Positions 45,801-58,760 of a DNA stretch of 64,000 nt are shown here, in pieces. A program made the translations under genes and the position numbers. This DNA comes from Fratercula arctica (lineage: Eukaryota > Chordata > Aves > Charadriiformes > Alcidae): positions 16,254,087-16,318,086 of the forward strand of contig CANTUZ010000002.1 in the NCBI GenBank assembly GCA_947846985.1, read 5' to 3'. How positions within the stretch are numbered: the stretch's first letter is position 1; each line of letters begins with the position of its first letter. A model generated the notes under the pieces. It was not told the DNA's origin. It made no database searches and saw only the letters and a program-made list of their open reading frames with translations.

Positions 45801-48219
45801 ACCTCTTAAGATCATTTCAGCCATATACAGTGATGTACTACACCACTGGCAAGACCACAGCTTCTCTATGGCAGGCAGGGATGACAGCAGCCCCTGGCTA
45901 TCTCACTTCTACACATGTTTGAAGAATTGCTTTTTCAGCATTCAGGGTCTTGGCACTTGCAGCAGGTGAAGGGGGTTTTTGTCTCCATGCATCCACCACT
46001 GAAACATTCCAAAGCCCAACCAGTTGGAACTAATGCTATTCTGCATTCGAGCTAAATCATACCCACTTCTCTTTGTTCTTGAATGGGCATTTAAATCCTT
46101 TTTGTATTTGTGTTACACCTATGTTTTAAAGCCCTGCCCAAGTACTCATTGTCTGGTTTTGTTCTAGAGGAAAGTAATTTTCATGTGATTCAGAAGGTTT
46201 ATTGCTCATTTCACCCAGCACCTACAGAAATCAACTGATGAATGGGGTTTCCATGCAGTGCCCTGTCCATGTGTGGTACACAGACCAAAGGTACTTGGAT
46301 CGCTGGCAATCAAAGGAGTTCGCCTACAGCAGACACAAATTTCACATGGGGAAAGACTGGTAATAAAAAATTATGATTAATGAGGGAGGTAGAATAACAA
46401 AAGACATCCACAACCAATAGAGAGGTGTGCCAAGCTCTTTACAATTTATTGGCCATTTTTTTGACAGGCAAAGACATTACTTTTTTTTTCTTTTTTTTAT
46501 GTCTGCCCACATTCTGTAATAGGAAACATTGTGGCTTTCAGACAGCCTGTGCTGCTTGGCTGATGTTGCCAGCAAGTCTGTGGGGCTTTGGCCTTAACTC
46601 CATACGTAAAGGAGCTCTTCTTAACTGTGATGCTCACCACCAATGTTGGTGACTGTAAAGGGGGTTACTCTGCTAAATGCAGATGTTCACAGTGACTGTT
46701 ACCCAGGTTGCCCTTAACAGTGTGTACCTGGTCAATATGTCTAGTTCTTATAGAAGCCTGGGGTGAGTGGTTGGGCTGCAGATGTCTGCTCTGTGGATAA
46801 CTAAGGTTAAGTGAGATGAATCTGAACTTGGTTGTTTGCAGTACAATCTCTTCCAACAATTCCACCTTTATTTTCTGCATACTGAACAGGCCAGAGAGAG
46901 TATCAATGCACGCCATCTTCATTAAGTGTCTGTTTACATTCCCATCTTTGGGCAGATTGCTATCATCCTCCCAGAAAAGGACGCAAATGTCTGGTAAACT
47001 GAGTGGTTCAGAAATCTCCATCTTGGCCCCTTAATCTTGGAGATTTCTGATTAGCCACCTCCAAATATCCCATAAACATTGAGGAAAATATCCCATATTG
47101 CAGTGAAAAAGATAAGGCACAATTCGTGGGAATGTTTCCTTCAATTTGAACAGATTTTAGTTGGCAGCCAATGCTTTCAAATGGAATTGCAATTGGACAG
47201 CTGTCCATTTCCATGATATTTGCTAGTCTGGGACATGACTGGGAAGGATCTTAGATATTTGATTTAGTGGGTAACTACTGCTTTGACTAATTTGGCTATT
47301 TGAACTCGCCAGATGCAAATGTGGACATTTCGGAAAGCACCTGCTGTCTCCAGGGATATTTGTGAAAATGAGGTGCTGTCTCTCTTGAGGCTTATCTTGG
47401 CAAACAGAACTTGGTAAACCAAAGCCAAATATTGCAAAACATCTCTCTCTCTTTTACATGTCTGCTTTAAAAAAAGAAATAATAAACGTCTGTGAGACCA
47501 AATAGATCCTAATTAAGTTAAATCAACTGAAGGGCACAGAGAGAGAAAAGGAGAGAAGAATATTTCAAACAAGCTATTTTTGGTTTTGCCTTCACAAAAC
47601 TCTTTTTCTTTCTCTCTCTTTGTTTATATGGCTGGGCTCAGCCTCAGCTAAAACAGCTGATTCCAATAAAGAAGTACTGGCAGCTTTCAGACCTGCTTTC
47701 CCCCTTGAATCTAAGAGAAAAACAGAAAAGAGTTTGCAAACTTTTCCAAGTGGACCTGGAGGGACTCACTTTCTAGAATTTGAATGTCTGGCAAAAGAAC
47801 TCATGCTAATTATAACATCTCAATGCTCTCAGCTTCCCAAACCCTTTCCTGGCCTTTCCCCAGAGCAGGAGAAGGAATGTGCAAGACTTCTATTGCCAGT
47901 GAATGGTAAACTCAGGAGCCCCCATTTCTTCCCTTTCTCCAGCTGAACCCACACCTGCCTTGGACAGGTCCGTCTATAACAGCTGCGAAATGCATGTTTC
48001 ATCCTTGTAGCTTGGAATTGCTATGGTGTGAGACCACAGCAAATTGAAAGCCTGTATCCTGCTAAGACAATTTGTCAGTCTTCATTTGTAGCAAGCTGTG
48101 TGGCAATGCCACTACTAGTTAAAGGGTCAGTATGATTTTCATTTCAGATTACCTGTTCTTTTGGAGGGCCTCTATGCATTCCCACTTGTGGGATATAGAA
48201 TTCCTTTTGCAACAAGCCA
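42851..48219. other. Long non-coding stretch, nothing recognised
   Basis: Mostly unique-looking sequence with small A-rich and T-rich runs (43131-43152; 46481-46500). Frames of 108-127 codons at 45076-45459, 46665-47021 and 47620-47946 have no recognised domain or splice context. Confidence 0.5.
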
Positions 48220-48560
48220 CAGATCTGCCTTGAAAAGCTAAGCGCATAACAGAGTGCTTAGGAATGCACGCAAGGATGCCTTGATTACCTGCTCCTTATT
48301 AGGGACTCTATCTTCCCAATGGCTGCATCTCTGCAGCGAAGAACAGCTGGAAATCCGCTGTATATTTTCAGACTAAACCTTTCCTTTGCTTTGCTTAGGC
48401 AGGCTGATTATGAGAAAATAGCTAAATGTTTTTGGCTCCTTAAATATTCTCCATAACAATGCATTATAAAGGACATGATTTTTGAATCTAGCCAAACGTC
48501 ACATGCGTTCGTTGTGAGAGGAGCATGAGGGATCCTCATGTAAATGTCTCTGGAAAGCTG
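48220..48560. other. Candidate conserved non-coding element
   Basis: A block with attacctgctccttattagg, a CTTTGCTTTGCTT run, attataaagg and several CpGs (aacgtcacatgcgttcgttg near 48496-48515) in a CpG-poor setting. The texture suits a conserved enhancer. This was not tested by alignment. Confidence 0.25.
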
Positions 48561-50660
48561 GGTACAACAGTGATACAATACGATTCTGGGAAGAGATGAG
48601 CATGCCCCCAGGGACTCTGATTTGGTCTGAGACTGAGATGTCCCGAGGAAGAATTACACAGTTGGCCTCATTTCTTTTTCCTAATGTATCTGTAGCACAT
48701 CACCCTGTGCAATCCCTTGGATGTCACGATGTACCCATATGCCAAGAGAATCAGCAACTGCCCAGCTAGAGCTGCTTTTCACAGCCTTTTCTGTACAGCA
48801 GAATAGCGGAAGCTACAACCTGTCTCAGAAAGCTTATCTTGTAAAAGAGTCTATTTTTCAAGCAAGAATTTTACAATCCTTTCAATAATTTTTTAACTAT
48901 TATTTTCATTTAAATGTTCTGCCTTCCATCAAGACCTCTTAGTTTATTTCTCATGTTCTATTTCCCCTCTGAACATTATTTTCTGTCCATTTATTTCTCA
49001 AGTTTCCTCTTTTTTTTTTCTTCTTTCTGTATGTGTAATGTCTTACTTATATGTTTAATGAACACAACAAAAAAGCATGGAAAATGAATATATAGCAAAT
49101 CATGTTTCAGCTACCATCTCAGACAGGAAATGGAGAAATCAAATAAAATGGTATTACCTTCTGGGCCCTGATAATGGGTCTATATCTTTGCGTGTATTCT
49201 TCACCTTTTTTGCTGTTCCTACCTTCTGATATTTGTTTGTAATTTGTGCCCTGGACTCCTAATACATTATTCAAACAATGAGTATCTCTTAATTTGCACT
49301 ATCTTTTCTGATAACCTTGAGCCTCTTTTTATCTCAAAAACTAAGCGAATGAGCCTGTTTTATTTTTAAATGCTGTTTGCTGAGCCTCAGCTAAGCTTCA
49401 GGTTTGAAATACTCAGACTTACTGGAACCGTGGGTTTGAATACAAGCAGGTTAATCTTTCCAACACACATAACTGAAGTGCAACAGTGTTGCACAGGAAA
49501 TAAATTATTTCTGAAAAGCACTCCCGAAACGACAGGCTTTGCATGAGCACCTTAAAATCAGGTTTTCTTAGAGGCCTTCTCTTCTCAGAGAAGATGGGTG
49601 AGTTCTGAAGACAGACCCCTTCACAAACCATAATCTTTGACTGGCAGGCTCCCTTTTTTATTACAGCTTAGAAGACATAGTGTGGGTCTGCAAAGATTTC
49701 TGCTGCATCAGTAGAACACAAAGAAAAAAGTAGTTTCTCAAGGGATAAATTAAGCTAGTTAGTATATCGTAAATCCAAACCAACGCTCTAAACTCCACCC
49801 AAAAATCAATAAGCAATCAACATAGATCACAGGGTACCCAAAATATAATCATCTCAACATTCCTCCAGTGAACAGCTGGAATCCCTTTCTCTGTACCAAC
49901 CAAATTATTCCAACAGATTTAAGAAGCAGAGTTTACATAAATCATTGTAGTGTGGGTTTGCACCTATGTACGAAGATTGCACCTTCTTGTCCTCACATGA
50001 GGATAAGAAAGCTGTTCCAGCTCCTTTTAAGATAATCAAGAAATAACTGAGAATAAAATCAGACTATTCACTGGTAAAACAAAAACAAATGGCTGACAAA
50101 CACCTGCAATCCAACAGAAAGATAGATTCTTCATAATAATCCCAGTTTTTTAATTTTATCTGGTTTGGGCATTGGCTACAGTGGGACTGGGTCTAGACCA
50201 TTCATTGCTCTGTAGGGAAACCCTCAAAGAAGACCAAAGACAAACCAACCAGCTTTTATTTGGGAAAAGAAAAAATAATAATGCAACTTTTCAAACAGGG
50301 AAAATTAAGTAACCAAGGACAAATGAATAAGTCTGGTTTTTGTACCCAATCTCTCTCCCCATCCACTACATCCTTGCTTCCAGGGAACTCATTACCATGG
50401 AGTAGTAACAAACTCTTCCCTGTACCCTTTTGATCCTAGGAAACTTATTTTCATCTTCTCTGAGGCCTGGCTGGCTTGTCTCAGCACCATGCCACAAGCC
50501 TCCGGCTCCCTGTTCCTTTGCCAGGTTCATCCTGCACTTTCTCCATCACATTGTCTCCAAGTGCGCTCATAGGCCTGATGGGGAGGAACCACCACCCCTT
50601 TCCCCAAGCCCCATATCACCCAGCCACTGTCTTCAGCAAAGATACGCATAATTGTGAAGA
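48561..50660. other. Non-coding stretch, nothing recognised
   Basis: Unique-looking sequence with a T-rich run at 49010-49023. No repeat family or gene was recognised. Confidence 0.5.
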
Positions 50661-50720
50661 ATAATACATATTATAATAATATATAATACTATATATTATT
50701 ATTACAATATAATAATAAGA
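50661..50720. repeat. AT-only palindromic repeat
   Basis: A (TAA/TTA)n stretch with a perfect 13-base inverted repeat: ataataatatata at 50673-50685 and tatatattattat at 50690-50702, with a four-base loop. It could extrude as a cruciform and is likely to be length-variable. Confidence 0.85.
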
Positions 50721-53076
50721 CACAGAACACAAGTCTCAATTAACTTTCATGTATCCATGTGGCAGTACCAGCCAGAGTCAGGAACAAGGACTTAACAGTG
50801 CCATCTGGAGCAGAGAAGAGAAAAGATAAACTAACTTGTGTCCGGGCATTGAAGGCAAGCTAAGCAGGTGTTCCTACCAGCACCTTCAGTAGCTTGTTTT
50901 CAAGCCAAACAAGAGAAATAGAGCAGGAAAAACTCTATCAAGAAAGTAGTTCTCAGAGGAGAGAAACCAACTGTCTGACATGACTCACTAGTGCTTTCTC
51001 TGGGTAAAGAATAAAAGCAGAGTGGTGCATACCACTTAGGTTTATAGGTATTTTAACAGGATCACATGAACAGCCAAGCAGATACACATAAGTGCTCTGA
51101 CTTCATCCATCAGAAGAAGAAAAGTCATCTGCCAGCTAAACAAAGTCAGTCTTCGCATTGTGCTCTGACAGGAAGCTTCAATTACAAATATATATGTATA
51201 TTATATATGTATACGTGAATGTATACACAGATAAAACATGCAATTTTTGTTTCACTGTGACCTTGTCAATAAGCTTCATAAAAAATGAGAGAGCTAACAA
51301 AAACCAAAGCTTGCCAACCCTCCCACCCGTGTGTCATTAACACAAGCCATATCACTGCTGCTTAAAGCAAAGCTGCTGGCCTGGGCTCTTGAAGTAACTA
51401 TTCCATTTACACAGGACCTGGTGCCTCCTGCTAGGATTTAATAGCTGTGAAACTCATGTTTTCAGCCTCCAAGTCATGGCCCAAATGTCACCAATCTCTT
51501 TGCTACTACACGGAGCATGACAAGGACAAAAATGAAGCAGAATTATTGTAGCATTTCTGCTGGGAAGATATTGCAATATCTCCACAGAGATGATGTCCAC
51601 CTGAAAGCAGTCTGACTTTTCTCACAAGTATCTCATGTCAGTCATGGAGTGGAGCCAGATAGGATTTTCCTCCTAGATATCTGTAACCTAAAGCAACTGT
51701 GGGATTTGGTAAATCCTATGGGCAACAATTCTCTTCTTTGCTTCCAATTTTGTGCTGGTATTAGAGTTTTTACCACATTTTTGTTGCAATCGGGTAGCTT
51801 TTACTTGACAGCCCTCCAGTGAGGGCTCTGCCTGCTTTCTGGGCCTCTGGAACTGCTCTGAATGATCCCAATCAATGTCATCTCCAAGGGCAAAGCCATC
51901 TTGGAGTCAACTCCAGGTCTAAATCCATCAATAGGGTGCCCATGAGAGCATAAATTATCTTCCTTAGGGTTCAAACATGAGTTTCATCTGTCTTTTAGAA
52001 CAAGTCATCAAAACAGGACTTCAGTGCTGACAGTAGAGCCGTGACCAAATTTCTGATTACCAGCCCAAAGGGAAAAATACGCCAGTATCCAAACCTGATC
52101 TTAGGTGAAACAATTCAAAAACTCGTCAGACTCCAAACAACAGCTAACATGCACCATCGGCTGCCAGAAGCAATGAAACAGGAAACTTCCCAACTCATAC
52201 CTCCCTTCTCCTGTGGCTCCCCTTCTGCAGAAACTGAGTGAGTGAGTCCCTAGCCACCTGCCAAGTCATGCCTTACCTCCTGTACTCTTGGCATCTTGCT
52301 TTTTTCTTCCTACATGTCACTCGTGTGCCAGCAGAGCTGGCCACCCAACAACTTCTGCTGTGAGTCATCCCTCTGAAAAATACCGCAGAAGATTCGCAAT
52401 TCTTCCAACCATTTTAAAGAGCCCTTCAATAGTTTTTACAGTTGGTGCTATTTTTTTTTAAAGTCATGACCTTTTTTTTTGTCTGTTGCTAATCTGCAAA
52501 GAAGGTTAAAAACTCTGTGAATATATACACTGCTGAAAGTTATATTGGTGGTGTATGTTTAAGTTATCACAAAGACCCGTGAGAGGGGAAAGTGTCTCAA
52601 CTTCTAATTGTGAAAGCAAAAATCTTCAGAAGGGGAGCAGCAGAGAAGATCAAGGAATTTGGCAGTGTATATATTCTGGAAACAAATGATTTTCATTTCT
52701 TTCAAGGGTGAATAAAAAAGAAATATTAAAGGGGAGAGAAAAAAAAAACCTTTTACAATAACTTTAGAAGTTATACCTCATCCTGATGTTTCAGTAATCA
52801 AATACTTTATCAAGTAAAAAGAGATTTTAATTTGCTATTTTAAAAGCTCCCCAGCTGGAAATAGTCTAATCTCTAAAGGAAGGAGTGCCAGATGCATAGG
52901 ACAAGAACAGTAAAAGCTCTAACCCAGCAGTCTTCCTCTTATCTTCACTGGTAAGAGGAAATGAATGAGTCAGCAGATCAGAGAGGGAGAAATCGAGTGT
53001 GTCGCTCCAGTAGTCCTAAAACATATGAACCCAAGAAAGTGTCTGAGTTATCAGGCAAACTTTTAACATTAATAAA
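50721..53076. other. Non-coding stretch with a TA-rich patch
   Basis: A TATATG/TATAC-rich patch lies at 51187-51228. A 66-codon frame at 52041-52241 has no known domain. Nothing else was recognised. Confidence 0.5.
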
Positions 53077-53110
53077 GAATCTCATTGGAAGTCAATGGAA
53101 GGATTTCCAG
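53077..53110. repeat. Short palindromic phrase of an old repeat type
   Basis: The text tctcattggaagtcaatgga then aggatttcca resembles the phrase containing tgaagtcaatgg that recurs in old amniote interspersed repeats. It may belong to the same broad group as the motifs at 36.2 and 61.9 kb. It is too short for certainty. Confidence 0.3.
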
Positions 53111-54859
53111 TTTGACAGCGTAATAAGCCAAAGTTTCTTTGTACTAGTCATTATTTTGTACCTTGGTTTAGTAATAATACCTAGTTCTCACATAGCATTT
53201 TTCATCATTTGATCAGAAACTGCTTTATCAAGGAGTTCAGTATTTTTACTGCTATTAAATTGAAGTTAAAATAATCTAAAAAAAGCAGTGAATGTTGTTT
53301 GATAAGACAGTTCAAGAGCTACAGGACAGTGCCATGTGATCTAGACCAAAAGAAAAAACACAAATTAGTTACCATATTTACCTTTTATTGGTTCGATTGC
53401 GCTGTTCTCGCAAGGATAAGCATATTAATTAAGATTGTAATGTGTTTCTTAAATGGCAGTAAAGTGTCAAATACTATAAGATTAATTTAGTTTTGAAAAA
53501 AATGTTTAAAAAGAAAAGCATCCAAGGAGAGAAATAATCAAACCCTGTTTAAAGTAAAATTCCGAATATTTCAGAATATTTTAGATAGATAAATATTCCA
53601 TATATTCTGTACATCAGTTCCATTTCCTCTAACCATCAATCTGATTGTAAAGCTGCAAATCTCACAAATTCTTACAAGATTTCAAATATTAGTTGCTCGC
53701 ACACAATTTGGAATGTTCTCAACATACAAGTCTTTAAAAATACTTTGGTATTTTCACTTGTGGTCAGAGATATATGTCTTGATTAAAAAAATTTTTCCAC
53801 TTTGGATTAAAGATATTGACTAAACCACATTAAGCCTGCTAGGAGAGTTGAATTTTTACCCTCCCCCCCCTTGTATTTATTTAACTTTTCATGGGTGGAA
53901 TCTGCTTAATGTATTTCTGATGACCTGTATATCAAAGGTACTTAGAATAAACCCAAATAAGGGCTCTTACCATTTTCCCATTTCCCCACAGTAAATAAGT
54001 TGGGAGACTCTTAATAGTTGACCAACTATGACAATCTAAACACCGTAGGAGGTTCTTTCCGTTCTTAATTTCATATTTTAAATGTCACTCTCTACAAGAA
54101 AAAAAAATTATAGAAGATAAAAAATGAATAGTCCACATTTAAAAGGTGGCTTCGTGAGGCATGCAAATTTTCAGCTTGCTTTGGTAGCCTGTGAGAAGAT
54201 GAAATTCGAAACTAGTAGTTTTCATTTTGCCGTGGACTGGTCAGAGAAGTGTGGCCCTAGCATTTGGAGCATGTGAATTGCTTTTTCTGAGGAGCTCTGA
54301 CATACTGCGCACATGAGATAAGATATCCCAGACCCTGCTGTTACACCATCAAGCCTCAGAGATGTAGGTTGAAATTCTCCTGCTCTGCAGAGGTCTGCCG
54401 GGCAAAAGCCACCAGCTTTTCCAGGACAGTTTTTTCAGGTGCATGTAGGGGAATCTGTTACCTACGAAAATATGAGCATTTATATCTCACTGGTTTCAAC
54501 CTTTTGTCCAAGATCTGCTAGTGATCACAGCAGTATGCACTGTGATTGCATTGACATTGCGCTCTCTGAGCGTGGATTCCTTTCTAGTTTCACTAGAATT
54601 GCACTGTGCAGATACATTTCCTTTTCATAATGAAAATATATAGGCCCCCTGCCTCCAGGGTGCTCACCAGGCCGTAAGGGTGGCCATGAAGGATAGAGGA
54701 TGCTGCCTCCCCACACCCCTGCTCCTTTCTTTGCTGCATGTGCTTGACTTTCGCTCTCACTGGCAAAGTCAAATGCGGAAAGTGTGGACCCATTAAGAGA
54801 TTACTTCCAAATTCTTAGACTGAGAGTCATCAATAAGCACGCCTGGAGAACCACTTTAA
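53111..54859. other. Non-coding gap
   Basis: AT-rich unique-looking sequence with a poly-C run at 53864-53871. No gene or repeat family was recognised. Confidence 0.5.
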
Positions 54860-55570
54860 AATAGCAGCTCCTGGACATGCCATCGCCAGTTGCTAATTCT
54901 CATTCAAATGAAACAATGTGAATGAGGCTCTCGACTGCTTTATTAGGAGTAGAATCACTCAGGCATGGCTTTCAGCTTTGGTGCAAAATGAGCTTTCTCT
55001 AACCAAATGGCCTGCTTTAGCAGGGTAAAGTGACCACCTGCTATTCTTTGAGCTGCAACCAAAGCACAAGGAGCACTTTTTTATTTTAACTAGCTTACAG
55101 CCTGAGTTGCATATCCCCATGGATATTAATCAGCAAATTTAGAGCTGTAGAGCTATCAAAAAATGTAACATTTTAAATTTATGTTCGCAAAGTACAGGGT
55201 CAAAGTGAACATTAATCTTTAACGGGATGAAAATATGTCATTTCCTTGTGGGAATTAAAAAGTAGACATAATCTATAACTGACTTATAAAGTAGACAATA
55301 AGGCAGTCAGCTTTATCCAGGAATAAAATATTTGGCATTTTAGAGGAGTATTTTCTATGAATTATTCGAAACACAGATAGAACTATGCCTGGGCTGTGAA
55401 ATTATTTCCTGGCATTCGCCGAAGCTCTTTTCCACTAATTAACTAAATATCTTCAATCAGTGATTTCTGTGTTTATTTATTAAATAGACCACAATACTTT
55501 GTAAGCCACATATTGCCAAGTTGTCTTTTATTTTAAAGAAATAATATTTAGAAACTAAATACAGAATTAG
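54860..55570. other. Candidate conserved non-coding element cluster
   Basis: The most enhancer-like part of the window: a long unique block rich in homeodomain cores (gatattaatcagcaaattt near 55118-55137; TAATTA at 55436-55441), ttaatctttaacggg near 55213, and ggcattcgccgaagctc near 55413 with CpGs in AT-rich DNA. It has no simple repeats or transposon text. Conservation is inferred, not measured. Confidence 0.35.
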
Positions 55571-56409
55571 AATACATGCCTCTGAATTTCAGGGTGCCAT
55601 CCAGGTATTAGTAGAAATTACTTATCTCAGTATTTATATATTACTCTTCTGCTACCTGTGGTGGGATTCCCGCTCTGGAATTCAGCATATTCTCTCTTGG
55701 ATGATCTCTCTATTTACAAAACATGAAATTTCTTTAAAAAAACCTGACATTTAAGTGCCTTACACAATTGTTTCATTGGTCAGTGCTTCTCTATAGTTTG
55801 ATCTCCTTAAAGTGAATCAGGCAAGAAAGTTTAAGGGTATCTGTATTTCCTGTAAAGAAGGAGAACATCAGTCCTGACAGGTACTAGGGACACTCTTTTT
55901 AACTTTAATTGTATTATGCAAATATAAAGCTAGAGTGGTAGCGCCAGTTACTTTTCCTCATTTTAATTATGGTTTAGGTGGAATGATTGATTCAGGATTT
56001 GCTAATGAGATGAAAAACTTATGAGTTGCTATGTATTAAGATAATACTTTGAAAGTTCAGAATGCTGCAGAAAAATACACATTCCTGCACAAAAATCCCT
56101 ACGTCCTTTTCAACAAATAATACCCACTTCTGGGTAAAGACAAATCTACTGTTCAACAAGTCACAATGCTGCTACGTAGCAGAATGAGAAAAGTGGGGGC
56201 CCCAGCTCTCCCTCCTGTGAACAAAAACCTGCTGTTATGCCCCTTTTGTGCTGCTTCTTTGCCTTCCCCTAAATAAGGTTCAGGTCCAGATGTTCATAGC
56301 TCACCACTGCTGTGAGGCTTCTGGTGGGACTTGGGCTGGAGAACGGGATTTATTCTCAGGGTAGTAACATTAACAACATTTTCTCTGACTCTTTGTTTCA
56401 TATAAATGG
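55571..56409. other. Non-coding gap
   Basis: AT-rich sequence leading abruptly into the GC-rich island. Nothing was recognised. Confidence 0.5.
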
Positions 56410-56755
56410 TAGAGAAAGTAAATATAGGTGTCAGGGAGCTGTGGCCCACCTAGAGAGGGGTGGGGGACTGCAGGGGCTCCACAGGGCATGCAGGAAAAGA
56501 CCTGGCAGCTGGGGCCCATCCCACCAGCCCAGCCAGGGAGCACGACAGCCTCCTTGGGGATGGGGATAGCCATGGCTGGGCAGGACATCGGCCCGCGGGG
56601 GCTCCCCAGGGAGGGACACCAAGCAGGGCACAGCTGTGGCAGGGCTTGAGATGGCGTCCCATGGCTGGGGCAAAGACTGATGGCCCCAGGCTGGGTTGAG
56701 GTGGGACCAGGGGAGAAGACAGTAAGGCCCGTGGGTGCCCTCAGGGCCCTTATGG
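56410..56755. other. Sharply bounded GC-rich insert
   Basis: About 345 bases of G/C-rich sequence (many ggggc, cagggc and ctggg blocks, few A/T runs) between AT-rich flanks. Both strands carry several stop-free frames of 70-130 codons, as expected from GC content, and none resembles a known protein. It could be a lineage-specific repeat, part of an endogenous retroelement or a CpG-poor regulatory island. I recognise no LTR ends. Confidence 0.4.
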
Positions 56756-57369
56756 TATGCAAGATTGCTTGTTACAGAAAACAAAGGGATTTAAAATTAT
56801 AATGGTGTCATCAGTTGTCTTTAGAACACGTATTTCTGGTGGAGCATCATCAGAAAGGAGATGAGGGGGTGAAATCCTTGACTAGCTGGCTCTGCATTGT
56901 GTCAGCTATAAGACAGCAAGGAGCGTTTCCAGGCATCCCATTCTAGATGTAGGAGTCACCAACTAGGGACACTCTCACGTGCTAACTGTCTTCAACCAGA
57001 ATTTGTAGAAACGCTTTAGAACACAGATAAAGAACCTTAGTGTACATGAGAAAGTACACATCTTCAAGCTGACGAATGACTGCATGGGCAGAAATTTTTC
57101 AAAAGCAAGGGCATACCTATCTCAGTTCAATACGTGCATTTCCATCGTTATGGGGTATTAACTAATGAACAACTTCTCTTCTGCTATACCTTATGTTTTA
57201 AATAAGCAGGATAGTTTTCAAGCTTTTATGTAGATCACTCAAAGTGTTCTTGATAGCTTTTCTCCTTTTTAAAAAATTCTAAAAATTGGTCAACTTAAAG
57301 AGAAAAACTTTTTTCTACAAACCTTGTTTTGCTCAGTCTTCAATTTACCTTTTTCACTGTTGTTGTGTG
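56756..57369. other. Non-coding gap
   Basis: AT-rich sequence; nothing was recognised. Confidence 0.5.
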
Positions 57370-58760
57370 CTAGGTTGACGCATTCAGAGAACTGCCCACA
57401 GTGGTTATATTTCATAAAAATATGTTTATAACCCATGACTGTTTACCTGGAACAAATCTTACTTTTTTTGTGCCCACTTCCCTGCTTTCACTGCCATTGA
57501 ATTTTATATTGAGATGTTAAGTTATTCTCCAATTGTTCATGACAGTGAGATCTTTCTGTAGCTTTTCAGAGTCAACTTCAAAACAGACTATGCCAAAATG
57601 TCTGTACGATGTAGAGACTTAACAGTGACTGACAACACATTCATCCTCATTTTCAGATCCAGACTATGCTGAACTTACATATGTCCCAGTACTGATCTTA
57701 AGAAGATTTTGCAAATTTTTGGGTACCTAACTGTTTTCCATTTCTCCATTTTATAAATATGTCATTTGTTTCTAACCTTCTTTGATCATCCATTAATCCA
57801 TAAGAAGAGTTCTTCTGTTATCCCATGAGTGCTTAGCTTCTTTAGAAGAGATTTTGTCAAATGTTATTTGAAAATACACACATATTATATCCTTTGGATT
57901 AGCCATATCCACATGTTCATTTATTCTTTTCTCAACTATAATAAAACTATGTCTTTCATCAAAAGCCTATTCCCAAATACATCATATTCCTCACTGCATT
58001 ACTAAATTTGTTCATTATCAAGTTTTTTAATTGCTACTGTTTTGTGGAAATCAGATTTCCTGATTCATATTTCCCAGGATCACGAGTGGAGCTTTTCTTC
58101 AAAGTCTGATGCCATGTTTCCCATCTACTTTCCTCTGACAATAAGACAGATGTAAACAATAATCACAAGTGTCAATTAGCCATTCAACAATTTTATATTT
58201 ACCTTTTTTTAGAATTCTAGAGAAAATGCTACTAAGTTCTAGTGATTTGTTATTCTTAAGTGTATTAACTTATTTTAAAACTCTTTCATTGACGCATCAG
58301 TCTGAAATGTTTCCTCAGACTCATTCCCTATAAAGAATGACTGTGATATGGCAATGATTCAGTCAACCTTTCTGCAATCGCTATATATTACATAAATATT
58401 CCTATCATTTCTTAACCATATCTTGGAACTACACTAGTTTTCTTATTCTGATATATTTGAATAAGAAGCAGCTTCTGCATCACTAAAGATTAGTTTCTCC
58501 AAATCTTTTTTGCATGTTTTCCATGATTTCAGTTTTAACTTGTCGAGGATTATGGTCCTTTCTAGTCTTCTTTCCCAGACATCATTTCTGCTTTTTGGTT
58601 TTGAAATATGTTCCAGACTTCACCCATATGCTTGTACTTTCTTTTTCCTTTACTCTAGCTTTCACCTTCATTTTTAAGTTAGTTCCCTTTTAAAATACTC
58701 TCTTTAGTTGCCTTTTTAAAAACTTCCACATTACTTAGAAATGTAGGAGATGGGGTAGAA
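57370..58760 (-). mobile_element. Longest old CR1/L3-like LINE fragment (RT region)
   Basis: Phrases line up in order with the antisense of old amniote CR1 ORF2: cattcagagaactgcccaca (57380), ttgaattttatattgagatg (57497), ttatcccatgagtgcttagc (57819), aagagattttgtcaaatg (57845), gtgatttgttattcttaag (58242), and ttcctcagactcattccct (58311). It spans much of the RT domain. Divergence is very high, with stops in every frame and no open frame left, so it predates most bird radiations. Its ends are approximate. Confidence 0.8.

Noticed and set aside
50160..50645. Possible LTR or gene exon in a C-rich stretch
   Set aside because: No LTR ends or target duplication; the short proline/serine-rich frames are composition-driven.
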